Assembly (NCBI GenBank): GCA_024682655.1
Contig: JAIKYZ010000068.1
Span: forward strand, 1 to 34,702
From: Treponema sp.
GTDB lineage: Bacteria > Spirochaetota > Spirochaetia > Treponematales > Treponemataceae
DNA: 34,702 nucleotides
Direction: 5' to 3'
Part shown: positions 13,117 to 21,124 of the stretch, piece by piece
Position numbering within the stretch: position 1 is the first letter of the stretch
Layout of the letters: each line of letters starts with the position of its first letter
Notes under the pieces: generated by a model
Told to the model about the DNA's origin: nothing
The model's input: only the letters and a program-made list of their open reading frames with translations
Databases searched by the model: none
Made by a program: the position numbers and the translations under genes

Positions 13117-14589
13117 TTATTCTAATTCAATTTTTAAAGCACCGGATTTTTCATCTTTTTCAAGCTGGAAGTCCGGGCTTTTTATTTTAACCTCAAGCAA
13201 ATCTCCGCTGGTAAAAGTATCATTTTTTTCCACTTCTTCAAAATTGAAAGCCTTATTTACAATCACAAGCGTTAATCCTAATTTTGAACAGGCATAGTAG
13301 CCAGTCTTATTTCCCGGCATTCTAAAAGGATCCGAAGTAATTCTAATTAAAAGCTTCTGCTCTTTTGAATTTCCCAGAGAGCTTAGGGAACTGTCCCCCT
13401 CCAGGCCCTTATCCATTGGGGCAATAGAAATAAAAATCAAAGTAGCCCTTTCCTTTGGCAGTTTTGCCTTTTCCGATAATTTAAGAAGTTTTTCCGGGGC
13501 GTCGTTTGTTGCAAAAGAAAAATTACACCATTTATTCTGACTTCCTGTGTAAGCCTTAAATCCATTCATAGGACAGCTATCAGCCTGAGGGCAAGGGGAA
13601 ATTAATTCTTTACCGTCTTTTACAAATCTTTCTCTCAAAAGTGCAATAGTTCTGGTTGCCTTTGGAATTCCCGGTTCAACTAAAAGAAATTTTGCTTCTG
13701 GACTGGCATAATTTTTTAGCTGGTCAAAATATTTTTTAGACTGAAATTCCGGTGGCATATCACTATTCTGATCCAATTCATTAAACATATTTGCGCAGGT
13801 AAGAAAATCTACTTTTTCTTTAATTGAAGTTCCAAAAGACCCCTTTACCCTTATGATATTCCAGTGATGTCCATCCCCAGTTTTTGCCGCAATCGAAAGA
13901 TAAATATCTTCGCCAAAAGCCATTGAGTTTGAAGACAAATCAAGACAGTACCAGGTAAGATTTAGTTTTCTTAATTCCGGGCGGGCAAGCCAAAGGGCAG
14001 TAACAAGAGTTAAAGGTCCGCTTCCTAAATCTAAACAAAGGCAATCCTTATTTGGAAAAGATTTTTCCGGCAGATTTGAAAAAAGTTTTGTAAGTCTTAC
14101 AAGATTCCACCAGGTATAATAATTTACATAAGCACTTAACTGAACTTTTTCATTCATATAACCAAGACGTCGGCTGGCTCTCTGGTCTGTAAGTTGATGA
14201 GAAAGTTCCTTGATGTTTTCTGGTAATTGCTGGGCCTGTTTACTATTCATTGGGCGCAGGCTTTGAACTATTTTGTCAAAATTTAAGAGAATGTTGTTTG
14301 AAGCTTCTTCCAGTTTTTTTGCGGCAAAGAGGGAATTTTTAATTTGATAGGAAAATTTTTCTTTAGTATGGTTTGCTTTTATTCCCTGTCCCTTTTTTAC
14401 CCTGCTTACATCGCCTTTTGATTTGGACGCAAAATTGTCAATTTTCTTCTGGCTTTTTTTAGGCTCCCAAGTCTTTTCTCTTTTATCACCAGCAAAAGAT
14501 TTATTTAAATCTCTTTTAGAATTTTTTTTAGAATTCTTCTTACCATCATCTTTTTTCGCAGTGAATTTTTCGTAAAATTTTTCGCCCAT
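13117..14589 (-). CDS. Rsm22-like methyltransferase with cysteine cluster
   Basis: Seen: 490 residues. The first ~85 are a Lys/Ser-rich, probably disordered tail. A methyltransferase domain follows, with SAM motif CLCLDLGSGPLTLVTALWLA (Asp187-Pro192), YCLDLS at the second strand and ANMFNEL (266-272). The VEPGIPK segment (304-310) and the cysteines Cys333 and Cys339 (SPCPQADSCP) and Cys355 (KWCNFSF), plus Cys434 (YYACSKLGL), match the Rsm22/METTL17 family, whose members carry a [4Fe-4S] cluster. Family knowledge: Rsm22/METTL17 supports mitochondrial small-subunit assembly; bacterial homologues are little studied. Inference: a ribosome-associated factor. It is the last gene of the ptsI-der-merR run, 29 bases after the MerR gene. 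Confidence 0.75.
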   Translation of the reverse strand: MGEKFYEKFTAKKDDGKKNSKKNSKRDLNKSFAGDKREKTWEPKKSQKKIDNFASKSKGDVSRVKKGQGIKANHTKEKFSYQIKNSLFAAKKLEEASNNILLNFDKIVQSLRPMNSKQAQQLPENIKELSHQLTDQRASRRLGYMNEKVQLSAYVNYYTWWNLVRLTKLFSNLPEKSFPNKDCLCLDLGSGPLTLVTALWLARPELRKLNLTWYCLDLSSNSMAFGEDIYLSIAAKTGDGHHWNIIRVKGSFGTSIKEKVDFLTCANMFNELDQNSDMPPEFQSKKYFDQLKNYASPEAKFLLVEPGIPKATRTIALLRERFVKDGKELISPCPQADSCPMNGFKAYTGSQNKWCNFSFATNDAPEKLLKLSEKAKLPKERATLIFISIAPMDKGLEGDSSLSSLGNSKEQKLLIRITSDPFRMPGNKTGYYACSKLGLTLVIVNKAFNFEEVEKNDTFTSGDLLEVKIKSPDFQLEKDEKSGALKIELE

Positions 14590-14618
14590 TACAATACCTA
14601 TAAAAACAATTTGCCGGA

Positions 14619-14936
14619 TTATTTTAAGTCTTTAATTTTCATGTAAATCTGAGTAAGTAAAGATTTAGTTTCTCTTATGGCCCTGATAATTTCTATGTTA
14701 TCCTGCACACTTTGAGCTTCTTCTAAAATCTGCTGGCCGGCGCCTTCTGCAGTGAATTTTTTTTCTGTAATTAAATATTTTAAGCGGAAGATTAAATCTA
14801 ATTCATGCTGGGAATAAATTCTTCTTCCGCCTGCATCTTTTTGTGGTGTAAAACCAGGAATTACTTCTTCCCAGTAACGGAGAATATGAGCCTTTACACC
14901 AGTCAATTCTTCTACGTCGCCAATTGTGTAAGTCAA
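14619..14936 (-). CDS. Small MerR-family regulator
   Basis: Seen: 105 residues. Residues 2-70 are a MerR winged helix (YTIGDVEELTGVKAHILRYWEE, then GGRRIYSQHELDLIFRLKYLI). The rest is a short coiled-coil helix for dimerisation, with no cysteines or effector domain. The start codon is TTG at 14936-14934; a strong GAGGAGG lies eight bases upstream and the homology begins at once, so I prefer it over any internal start. Family knowledge: small MerR proteins of this kind bind a spaced palindrome and unwind promoters. It lies 24 bases after der in a housekeeping operon, which is unusual for a MerR gene. Its targets are unknown. Confidence 0.85.
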   Translation of the reverse strand: MTYTIGDVEELTGVKAHILRYWEEVIPGFTPQKDAGGRRIYSQHELDLIFRLKYLITEKKFTAEGAGQQILEEAQSVQDNIEIIRAIRETKSLLTQIYMKIKDLK

Positions 14937-14960
14937 TTTATCCTCCTCTTTTATTTAATT

Positions 14961-16499
14961 TTATTTATTTCTGTCTTCCCATTTACTTCTGGAACCTTTC
15001 ATTTCCAATTGTACAGGGATGTGGTCAAAGCCTAAATCTTCTCGAATCCTGTTTTTAAGGTAAGTTATATAAGGCTCTGGTACAACTTCTGGTTTTGTAG
15101 CAAAAAGCATAAAAGTAACAGGATTTGTACTTGTCTGGGTCATATAACGAATCTTAAAGTGGGCTGTTTTACTTGCTGGTGGCGGATATCTGTCCAACCA
15201 GTCCTGTAAAGCATTATTTAAGGCAGAAGTTTCAATCTTTTTAGTAAGCTGCTGGTACATTTCGATTGCAGTGTTTAATAAATCCTTTATACCTTTGCCT
15301 TCAAGAGCACTCAAAGGAAGAATTGGGGCAAAATCCATGTGGGCAAACATAATGTTCATCCATTCTTTTACGGCTTTAATTGCCTTATTTCCCTGTTCTT
15401 CTTTTAAATCCCATTTATTTAGAACAAAAATAATTCCTCTTCCTTTTTCAAAGGCAAGTGAACAGATTTTTTTGTCCTGTTCTGCAAGTCCTTCCATGGC
15501 ATCAATCAAAAGGAAAACAAGGTCACATTCATCCAGAGTTTTGATTGCCCGGTTTACAGAATAATATTCAACATCATCTGTAACTTTAGCCTTTCTTCTA
15601 ATTCCGGCGGTATCCAAAACCTTAAAGTGTTTTCCGCCATATTCAAATTCCCCTTCAACAACATCTCTGGTAGTTCCTGCATAATCGCAAACAATAGAAT
15701 TTTCAGAGTGAGTTAAACGGTTGGAAAGTGTAGATTTTCCGGTATTTGGTTTTCCTAAAATCGCAATTTTAATAGGGCGGTCCGAAGATAAAACTTTTAC
15801 CTTTGAAAAATCACAGCGTTTTGTAACTAAATCTGTAAGGTCTCCGATTCTGTCGCCATGTTCTGCCGAAATAAAAATCAGTTCGTTAAAACCGTACTTT
15901 GCATAATTCCAAGCCTCGGCTTCGTTTTTGCCGCCTTCAGTTTTATTTACAGCCGCGATCATTTTATTCCAGTAAGGTCTCATCTTAAGAATAAATTCTT
16001 CGTCCTCCCCGGTGATTTCTTCGGCATCAAGTAAAAGAATTACTACATCTGCTTTTTCAATCATATCAAGGGAACGTTCTACAACGTAATCATCTAATTC
16101 TGCTTCTTTACTGCCAAGGTCTCGGGTTAATTTATAACCACCGGTATCTACTAAATGAACTGGCTTATTGTTTAAAATTGCTGTTGCTTCAACCGGGTCA
16201 CGAGTAACACCTGGCTGATTATTTGTGATTGCAATTCTTCTGTGTAAAAATCTGTTAAATAGAGTTGATTTTCCAACGTTAGGACGGCCTGCAATAACTA
16301 CAAGTGGAAGTCCTTCGTATTCAGCATCCTGAGGATCAATATCTCCACTAACCGAAATTGAACCGTCACTTGCAATAGTAACGCCATCGGCTGTGCTTTT
16401 TACTTCAATAAAATCTGGTTCTTCAGTAGGAATTTCTTTTTCTTTAAGAATTTCCTCTTTTGGACGTGAAAAGTCCGGTTTTGCTTTCTTTTTACCCAT
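14961..16499 (-). CDS. der: Ribosome-assembly GTPase Der (EngA)
   Basis: Seen: 512 residues with two GTPase domains in tandem, the hallmark of Der. First domain: P-loop GRPNVGKST (71-79), switch region PGVTRD, DTGG (118-121) and NKTE (185-188, a variant of NKxD). Second domain: GKPNTGKST (249-257), AGTTRD, DTAG (296-299) and NKWD (361-364). The C-terminal ~100 residues (RYPPPASKTAHFKIRYMTQT...FDHIPVQLEMKGS) are the KH-like domain. Role: maturation of the 50S ribosomal subunit; normally essential. The protein has a charged N-terminal extension of about 60 residues before the first P-loop, absent from E. coli Der. It starts 39 bases after ptsI, with AGGA six bases before ATG. Confidence 0.95.
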   Translation of the reverse strand: MGKKKAKPDFSRPKEEILKEKEIPTEEPDFIEVKSTADGVTIASDGSISVSGDIDPQDAEYEGLPLVVIAGRPNVGKSTLFNRFLHRRIAITNNQPGVTRDPVEATAILNNKPVHLVDTGGYKLTRDLGSKEAELDDYVVERSLDMIEKADVVILLLDAEEITGEDEEFILKMRPYWNKMIAAVNKTEGGKNEAEAWNYAKYGFNELIFISAEHGDRIGDLTDLVTKRCDFSKVKVLSSDRPIKIAILGKPNTGKSTLSNRLTHSENSIVCDYAGTTRDVVEGEFEYGGKHFKVLDTAGIRRKAKVTDDVEYYSVNRAIKTLDECDLVFLLIDAMEGLAEQDKKICSLAFEKGRGIIFVLNKWDLKEEQGNKAIKAVKEWMNIMFAHMDFAPILPLSALEGKGIKDLLNTAIEMYQQLTKKIETSALNNALQDWLDRYPPPASKTAHFKIRYMTQTSTNPVTFMLFATKPEVVPEPYITYLKNRIREDLGFDHIPVQLEMKGSRSKWEDRNK

Positions 16500-16538
16500 A
16501 AAAAATCCTGTAATTCAAGAAATTATATAGAAAAAATC

Positions 16539-18272
16539 TTAATTCTTCCACTCGTCCCAGACATTGTTCAAGTGTTTTGCACTAATACATTCAAGTTCCT
16601 GAATTGTAAAACGCGAAAGCAATTCTTTAGTTGCAGAAATAAGTGTTGGACTCATACTTAATTCACGAATACCCATTCCACCCAAAACCATAATACTGTC
16701 GGCTCTTCCTGCCATTTCACCACAGACAGAAATTGGAATATTTTCTTCGTTTGCAGTATTTATTGTCATTTGAATAAGTCTTAAAACTGCAAGATTAAAT
16801 TCATTGTAAAGGCTGGAAACATGAGGATTTTCTCGGTCCACACCCAAAGTGTACTGGGTAAGGTCGTTTGTTCCTAAACTGAAAAAATCACTGAATTTGG
16901 CAAGACAATCACTGGTTAAGGCTGCCGCTGCGGTTTCAATCATAATTCCAATTGGAATATCTGCCTTGTAAGGGATTTTTTCAAAATCAAGTTCTTTTTT
17001 TACTTCTTCTACCAGAGCAAGACTTTTTTCAACCTGATCTGCGCTGGTAATTAAAGGGAACATAATTTTAAGATTTCCGTAAACTCCCGCTCTAAACAAA
17101 GCCCTTAATTGAGTTTTAAATACATTTTGACTTACAAGACTAAGTCTTATTGCTCTAAGTCCCATAAGAGGATTTTTTTCGTCAAAAATTGGAATATCAA
17201 CAGAGTTAATTAATTTATCACCACCGGCATCCAAAGTTCTAATAGTTACCGGTTTATCTTTCATAGTTTCAAGTACATATTTGTAGGCTTCAAACTGAGT
17301 TTCTTCACTAAAAGAACGGGCTGCGGCATTTAAAGACGCTCCGTTTTGCGACATATATAAAAATTCTGTACGGAAAAGGCCAATTCCATCTGCACCTTCA
17401 TCAAGGGCGATTTTTGCTTCCTCGGGAGTTCCAATATTTGCCATCAGAGTGAATCTGGTTCCATCTTTTGTAACGGCAGGTTTATCAAGGAATTTCTTTA
17501 ATTCAACCTTATGTTTATATTCCTGCTGAATTTTTAATTTATATTCCTGGATTGTATCTTTGTCAGGGCTAATAAGGATTTCAGCAGATTTTCCATCAAC
17601 AATAACGGTTTCTCCGTTTTTTACTTTTTTATTGATGGCTTCCAATCCAACTACAGTAGGTATTCCATAGTTACGGGCAAGAATTACTACGTGAGAAGAA
17701 ACTCCACCTTCACTTAAAGCCAGGCCCGCAATTTTTCTTTTTGAAAGAATGATTGTATCTGCAGAATTTAAAGAGGTAGCTAAAATTACCGACCCGTCAG
17801 GAACAAGATTTATATCAAAAGGGTGGATATCAAGCATTTCATCCAGAACTAAATCAAATACATCGGTAATATCTTTAGCTCTTTCCGAAAGGTAATAGTT
17901 ACCTGCCTGTTTTAATCTTGTTGCATATTCTTCTGCCTTAAACTGAATTGTATATTCAATGTTAAAAAGCTCATTTTTATGAAAATCCTGAATTTCCTGT
18001 CTAAAAACCGGATCTTCCAGCATAAGGATATAAGTTTCAAAAACTTCTCTTTGAGCTTTATCTCTTTTGTCAATTTTAGAAAGAGAGTCTAATTTCTGAT
18101 TTAATTCAAGAACAACGCTTTCAACGGCAAGTTCAAATTTCTGCCAGTCACTATTTAAGTGATCAATACTTATATGATGTTGGGGTATAGCACGCTTTAC
18201 AGGGTCAGGAATAACAAAAGCAGTTCCGATTCCTGTTCCATCGGCTGCCGGTATGCCAAGAAATACTTCCAT
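16539..18272 (-). CDS. ptsI: PTS enzyme I (phosphoenolpyruvate-protein phosphotransferase)
   Basis: Seen: 577 residues, the usual enzyme I length. The phospho-acceptor is His194 in SEGGVSSHVVILARNYGIPT. The PEP-binding barrel shows GLFRTEFLYM (298-307), TIRTLDAGGDK (343-353), NPLMGLRAIR (367-376), GIMIETAAA (442-450), SLGTNDLTQYTLGVDR (465-480) and Cys517 in SVCGEMAG. Reaction: PEP phosphorylates the histidine, and the phosphate passes to HPr. No HPr or enzyme II gene lies nearby. Family knowledge: some treponemes keep enzyme I and HPr without sugar permeases, so the role may be regulatory. A perfect TATAAT ends nine bases before the ATG and no Shine-Dalgarno is visible. The start is right because EVFLGIPAADGTGIGTAFV is the normal enzyme I N-terminus. 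It is divergent from the sugar-binding protein gene. Confidence 0.95.
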   Translation of the reverse strand: MEVFLGIPAADGTGIGTAFVIPDPVKRAIPQHHISIDHLNSDWQKFELAVESVVLELNQKLDSLSKIDKRDKAQREVFETYILMLEDPVFRQEIQDFHKNELFNIEYTIQFKAEEYATRLKQAGNYYLSERAKDITDVFDLVLDEMLDIHPFDINLVPDGSVILATSLNSADTIILSKRKIAGLALSEGGVSSHVVILARNYGIPTVVGLEAINKKVKNGETVIVDGKSAEILISPDKDTIQEYKLKIQQEYKHKVELKKFLDKPAVTKDGTRFTLMANIGTPEEAKIALDEGADGIGLFRTEFLYMSQNGASLNAAARSFSEETQFEAYKYVLETMKDKPVTIRTLDAGGDKLINSVDIPIFDEKNPLMGLRAIRLSLVSQNVFKTQLRALFRAGVYGNLKIMFPLITSADQVEKSLALVEEVKKELDFEKIPYKADIPIGIMIETAAAALTSDCLAKFSDFFSLGTNDLTQYTLGVDRENPHVSSLYNEFNLAVLRLIQMTINTANEENIPISVCGEMAGRADSIMVLGGMGIRELSMSPTLISATKELLSRFTIQELECISAKHLNNVWDEWKN

Positions 18273-18281
18273 AATAGAAAA

Positions 18282-18287
18282 ATTATA
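18282..18287 (-). promoter_or_regulatory. -10 box of ptsI, nine bases from ATG
   Basis: TATAAT on the minus strand (18287-18282) stands nine bases from the ptsI ATG, with no recognisable -35 at the optimal distance and no Shine-Dalgarno. The predicted start point leaves a leader of about three bases. Confidence 0.45.
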
Positions 18288-18390
18288 ACACGAAAAAAAT
18301 AATCCATATAGAGAAAAGTGAAAAGGAAAAAAAATAATTAAATTATTTGACCCAATTACTTGTTTTTTTAGTAAATTTTGATGAATTTTA

Positions 18391-18418
18391 TTGACAAATA
18401 AGGGTAATGAGTTATAGT
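18391..18418 (+). promoter_or_regulatory. Promoter of the sugar ABC importer operon
   Basis: Consensus TTGACA (18391-18396), a 16-base spacer and TATAGT (18413-18418) make the strongest promoter of the window. The start point should fall near 18425, inside the palindrome at 18423-18438. AGGAGG (18490-18495) then serves the ATG at 18502. Confidence 0.8.
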
Positions 18419-18422
18419 GTTA

Positions 18423-18438
18423 ACTACAACGTTGTAGT
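18423..18438. promoter_or_regulatory. Operator: perfect 16-base palindrome with central CG
   Basis: ACTACAACGTTGTAGT is a perfect palindrome with a central CG and lies over the predicted transcription start. LacI-family repressors of sugar operons bind palindromes of this kind. A repressor there would block initiation until sugar is present. The repressor gene is not in the window. Confidence 0.7.
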
Positions 18439-18501
18439 AACTTTTCTTACCACAGCGCTGAAATTAAGAATTTCATACCATTTAAGAATAGGAGGAATTG
18501 T

Positions 18502-19785
18502 ATGAAAAAGTTTATAGCAGCAGCATTAGCTGTAGCTTCAGTATTAGCTTTAATGTCTTGTTCTAAAGCAAAAAAAGGAACAGATGGTAAAGTGCTTAAT
18601 ATTTATGTATGGAACGATGAATTCTCTTCACGTTTCAATAATTATTTCCCAAAAGAAAAGTTAGGTGATGTAACAGTAAACTTTATTCAGACACCAAATG
18701 CTAATAATGCTTACCAGAACAAACTTGACGAAGTTCTTCTTGGACAGTCAAAAGCTCCAGCTGATGAAAAAGTTGATATTTTCCTTGTTGAAGCTGACTA
18801 TGCTTTGAAATATGTTGATACAAACTACACTCTTGATGTAAAGAAAGAAATTGGATTAACAGATGCTGACCTTGCTAATCAGTTCAAATATACAAAAGAT
18901 ATCATGACTGATTCTAAAGGTGTTTTGAAAGGTGTTTCTTGGCAGGGATGTCCAGGTGGATTTATCTATCGTCGTTCATATGCTAAAGAAGTTCTTGGTA
19001 CTGACGATCCAGCAGAAGTACAGAAAGCTATTGATGACTGGGCTAAATTCGATGCAGTTGCTGCTAAGATGAAGGCTGCTGGTTATTACATGCTCTCAGG
19101 ATACGATGATGCATTCCGTGTATTCTCTGACAACGTAAAAACTCCATGGGTAAAAGACAACAAGATTATTGTTGATGATAATATCAAAGCTTGGGTAAAA
19201 CAGACAAAAGAATATTCTGAAAAAGGATATAACAATAAAGCTTCACTCTGGTCTTCAGAATCAACACAGGGTATGATGGCTGATGGTCATGTATTCGGAT
19301 ATTTCGCTCCAGCATGGTTCATCGATTTCTGTATGCCACATGATGAAGGTTCAGCATTCGGTGACTGGGCATTCACAAAAGGACCACAGGGATTCTCTTG
19401 GGGTGGAACTTGGATTTGTGGTGCTGCAGGATCAGACAACGTTTCTTTAATCAAAGAAATTATGTACACATTAACTTGTGATGCTGCTGTTATGGAAAAA
19501 CTTGCTAAAGAAACAGGTGACTTCGCTAACAACGAAACTGCTATGAAAGCTGTTGCTGCTTCTGACTACAAGAATGAATTCCTTGGTGGACAGAACCATA
19601 TGGCATTGTTCATCCAGTCTGCTGCTTCTATCGACAAGAGTAACATCTCTATGTACGATCAGGGTATGACAGAAAAACTTCAGTCAGCTATGAAAGATTA
19701 CTTCGAAGGACAGGTAACTGAAGATGAAGCATGGGCTAACTTCTATACTTCTATTCAGGAAACTTATCCAAACCTTTCTAAATAA
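18502..19785 (+). CDS. Sugar ABC transporter substrate-binding lipoprotein
   Basis: Seen: 427 residues. MKKFIAAALAVASVLALMSC is a lipoprotein signal with Cys20 in the lipobox LMSC. The mature part has the family 1 solute-binding fold: an opening strand LNIYVWNDEFSSRF, a hinge region with Trp-rich segments (SWQGCPGGFIYRRSYAKEVLG), FGYFAPAWF in the second lobe, and WGGTWICGAAGSDN followed by a closing helical region. Many aromatic residues suit carbohydrate stacking. Role: capture of a sugar or oligosaccharide in the periplasm and delivery to the two permeases encoded next. The substrate is not identifiable. It has the best promoter and ribosome site of the window and is separated from the permeases by a strong hairpin, which should keep its level above theirs. 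Confidence 0.92.
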   Translation: MKKFIAAALAVASVLALMSCSKAKKGTDGKVLNIYVWNDEFSSRFNNYFPKEKLGDVTVNFIQTPNANNAYQNKLDEVLLGQSKAPADEKVDIFLVEADYALKYVDTNYTLDVKKEIGLTDADLANQFKYTKDIMTDSKGVLKGVSWQGCPGGFIYRRSYAKEVLGTDDPAEVQKAIDDWAKFDAVAAKMKAAGYYMLSGYDDAFRVFSDNVKTPWVKDNKIIVDDNIKAWVKQTKEYSEKGYNNKASLWSSESTQGMMADGHVFGYFAPAWFIDFCMPHDEGSAFGDWAFTKGPQGFSWGGTWICGAAGSDNVSLIKEIMYTLTCDAAVMEKLAKETGDFANNETAMKAVAASDYKNEFLGGQNHMALFIQSAASIDKSNISMYDQGMTEKLQSAMKDYFEGQVTEDEAWANFYTSIQETYPNLSK

Positions 19786-19809
19786 TTTATAAAGTACTGA
19801 ATATTAAAA

Positions 19810-19846
19810 GGGGGGCTGTTATTTAAATAATTGCCCCCCTATTTTT
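19810..19846 (+). terminator. Hairpin with T run between binding protein and permease genes
   Basis: GGGGGGC (19810-19816) pairs with GCCCCCC (19833-19839), and the inner TTATTT/AAATAA bases extend the stem. A T-rich run (TATTTTTT) follows. It lies 25 bases after the binding-protein stop and 14 bases before the permease gene's start. In operons of this design such a structure works as a partial terminator or protects the upstream mRNA, so the binding protein is made in excess. Confidence 0.85.
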
Positions 19847-19859
19847 TGAGAGGATTTTT

Positions 19860-21113
19860 ATGTCTGAATCTAAAGTTGAACTTGAAAAAGCTCCTAAAAT
19901 TACAAAAAAATCAAGAAGACGAAAGACCGTTCAATATGACCGATGGGGATATTTCTTCATTGCTCCATTTTTTATTGTTTACATTATTTTTTCTTTGATA
20001 CCACTTTTAACTACTGTTTATTATAGTTTCTTTGAATATTACCGTGTTGGTTTGATGGAAGTTGGACCAAACTGGTTTGGATTGAAGAATTATGTAGGTA
20101 TCTTTAATGCAGAAGATAATCTTGCAAAATATTTCTGGAACACCCTTGTTATGTGGATTATGGGTTTTGTTCCACAGATTTTAATATCATTAATATTAGC
20201 TGTTTGGTTTACAAACACAGAATTAAGATTGAAATGTCAACAGTTCTTTAAGACTGTTATATATATGCCTAATCTTATCATGGCTGCTGCTTTCTCAATG
20301 CTGTTCTTTGCATTGTTCTCTCCAGCAGGTCCTATTAGCAGTATTGTTACTAGTTCCATTGATAGGACAAATATGCCAAATTGTGCTGGAATGATTAACA
20401 AAGCACTTTCAATATTAGATGGATTTACTAAAAGTAATCCAAATGATTACATCTTGATTAATGCATCTTCAGCCGTTGTTGATTATTTGAAGTCAGTTGT
20501 TGTTCCTCAGGGAATGGATTTATCTACAGCCGTTAAGTTTATCAACGGGGTAGGCGAAAATGCCGTTCAAATCTTCAGAGATTCTTATACATCTCCTGAT
20601 GTATTAAAATATGTTTCTATGATTTCAGAAACCCTTTCTTCTGATGCAAGTCCAATGCAACAGATTCGATTCTTTAGTTATACAGGATGGACTAGAACAA
20701 TTATCGCTACCATGAACTTCTTAATGTGGTACGGTAATACAACAATCCTTCTTATGGCTGGTGTTATGGGAATTGATAATAGTTTATTTGAAGCCGCTCG
20801 TATTGACGGTGCTACACCACTTCAGATTTTCTTTAAGATTACAATCCCATTACTCTTACCAATCTTTGTATATGTTTTGATTACTTCACTTATTGGTGGT
20901 ATTCAGATGTTTGATGTTCCACAGATTTTATCAAAAGGTGATGGTACTCCAAACCGTACAACTATGACAATTATTATGAAATTGAACCGACACCTTGAAA
21001 ATAAGAACTACGGTCCTGCGGGTGCAACTTCGGTACTTGTATTTGCTGTAACAGCCGTACTCAGTGGAATTGTTTATAAAACAACAATGTCTAAGTACAC
21101 AAATAAGAGATAG
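19860..21113 (+). CDS. Sugar ABC transporter permease, MalF-like
   Basis: Seen: 417 residues, long for this family (usually 290-320). A basic N-terminal stretch precedes the first membrane helix (YFFIAPFFIVYIIFSLIPLL, 31-50). The EAA loop EAARIDGATPLQIFFKITIP (311-330), which docks the ATPase, is intact. The extra length is one insertion of about 120 residues (~155-275) between membrane segments near FFALFSPAGP and the segment around TIIATMNFLMW. By position it should be a periplasmic domain, comparable in place to the large P2 loop of E. coli MalF, which contacts the binding protein. Role: half of the transmembrane channel for the sugar. The next permease gene starts 11 bases on. No ATP-binding gene follows. 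Confidence 0.9.
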   Translation: MSESKVELEKAPKITKKSRRRKTVQYDRWGYFFIAPFFIVYIIFSLIPLLTTVYYSFFEYYRVGLMEVGPNWFGLKNYVGIFNAEDNLAKYFWNTLVMWIMGFVPQILISLILAVWFTNTELRLKCQQFFKTVIYMPNLIMAAAFSMLFFALFSPAGPISSIVTSSIDRTNMPNCAGMINKALSILDGFTKSNPNDYILINASSAVVDYLKSVVVPQGMDLSTAVKFINGVGENAVQIFRDSYTSPDVLKYVSMISETLSSDASPMQQIRFFSYTGWTRTIIATMNFLMWYGNTTILLMAGVMGIDNSLFEAARIDGATPLQIFFKITIPLLLPIFVYVLITSLIGGIQMFDVPQILSKGDGTPNRTTMTIIMKLNRHLENKNYGPAGATSVLVFAVTAVLSGIVYKTTMSKYTNKR

Positions 21114-21124
21114 GAGGAAAGAAG

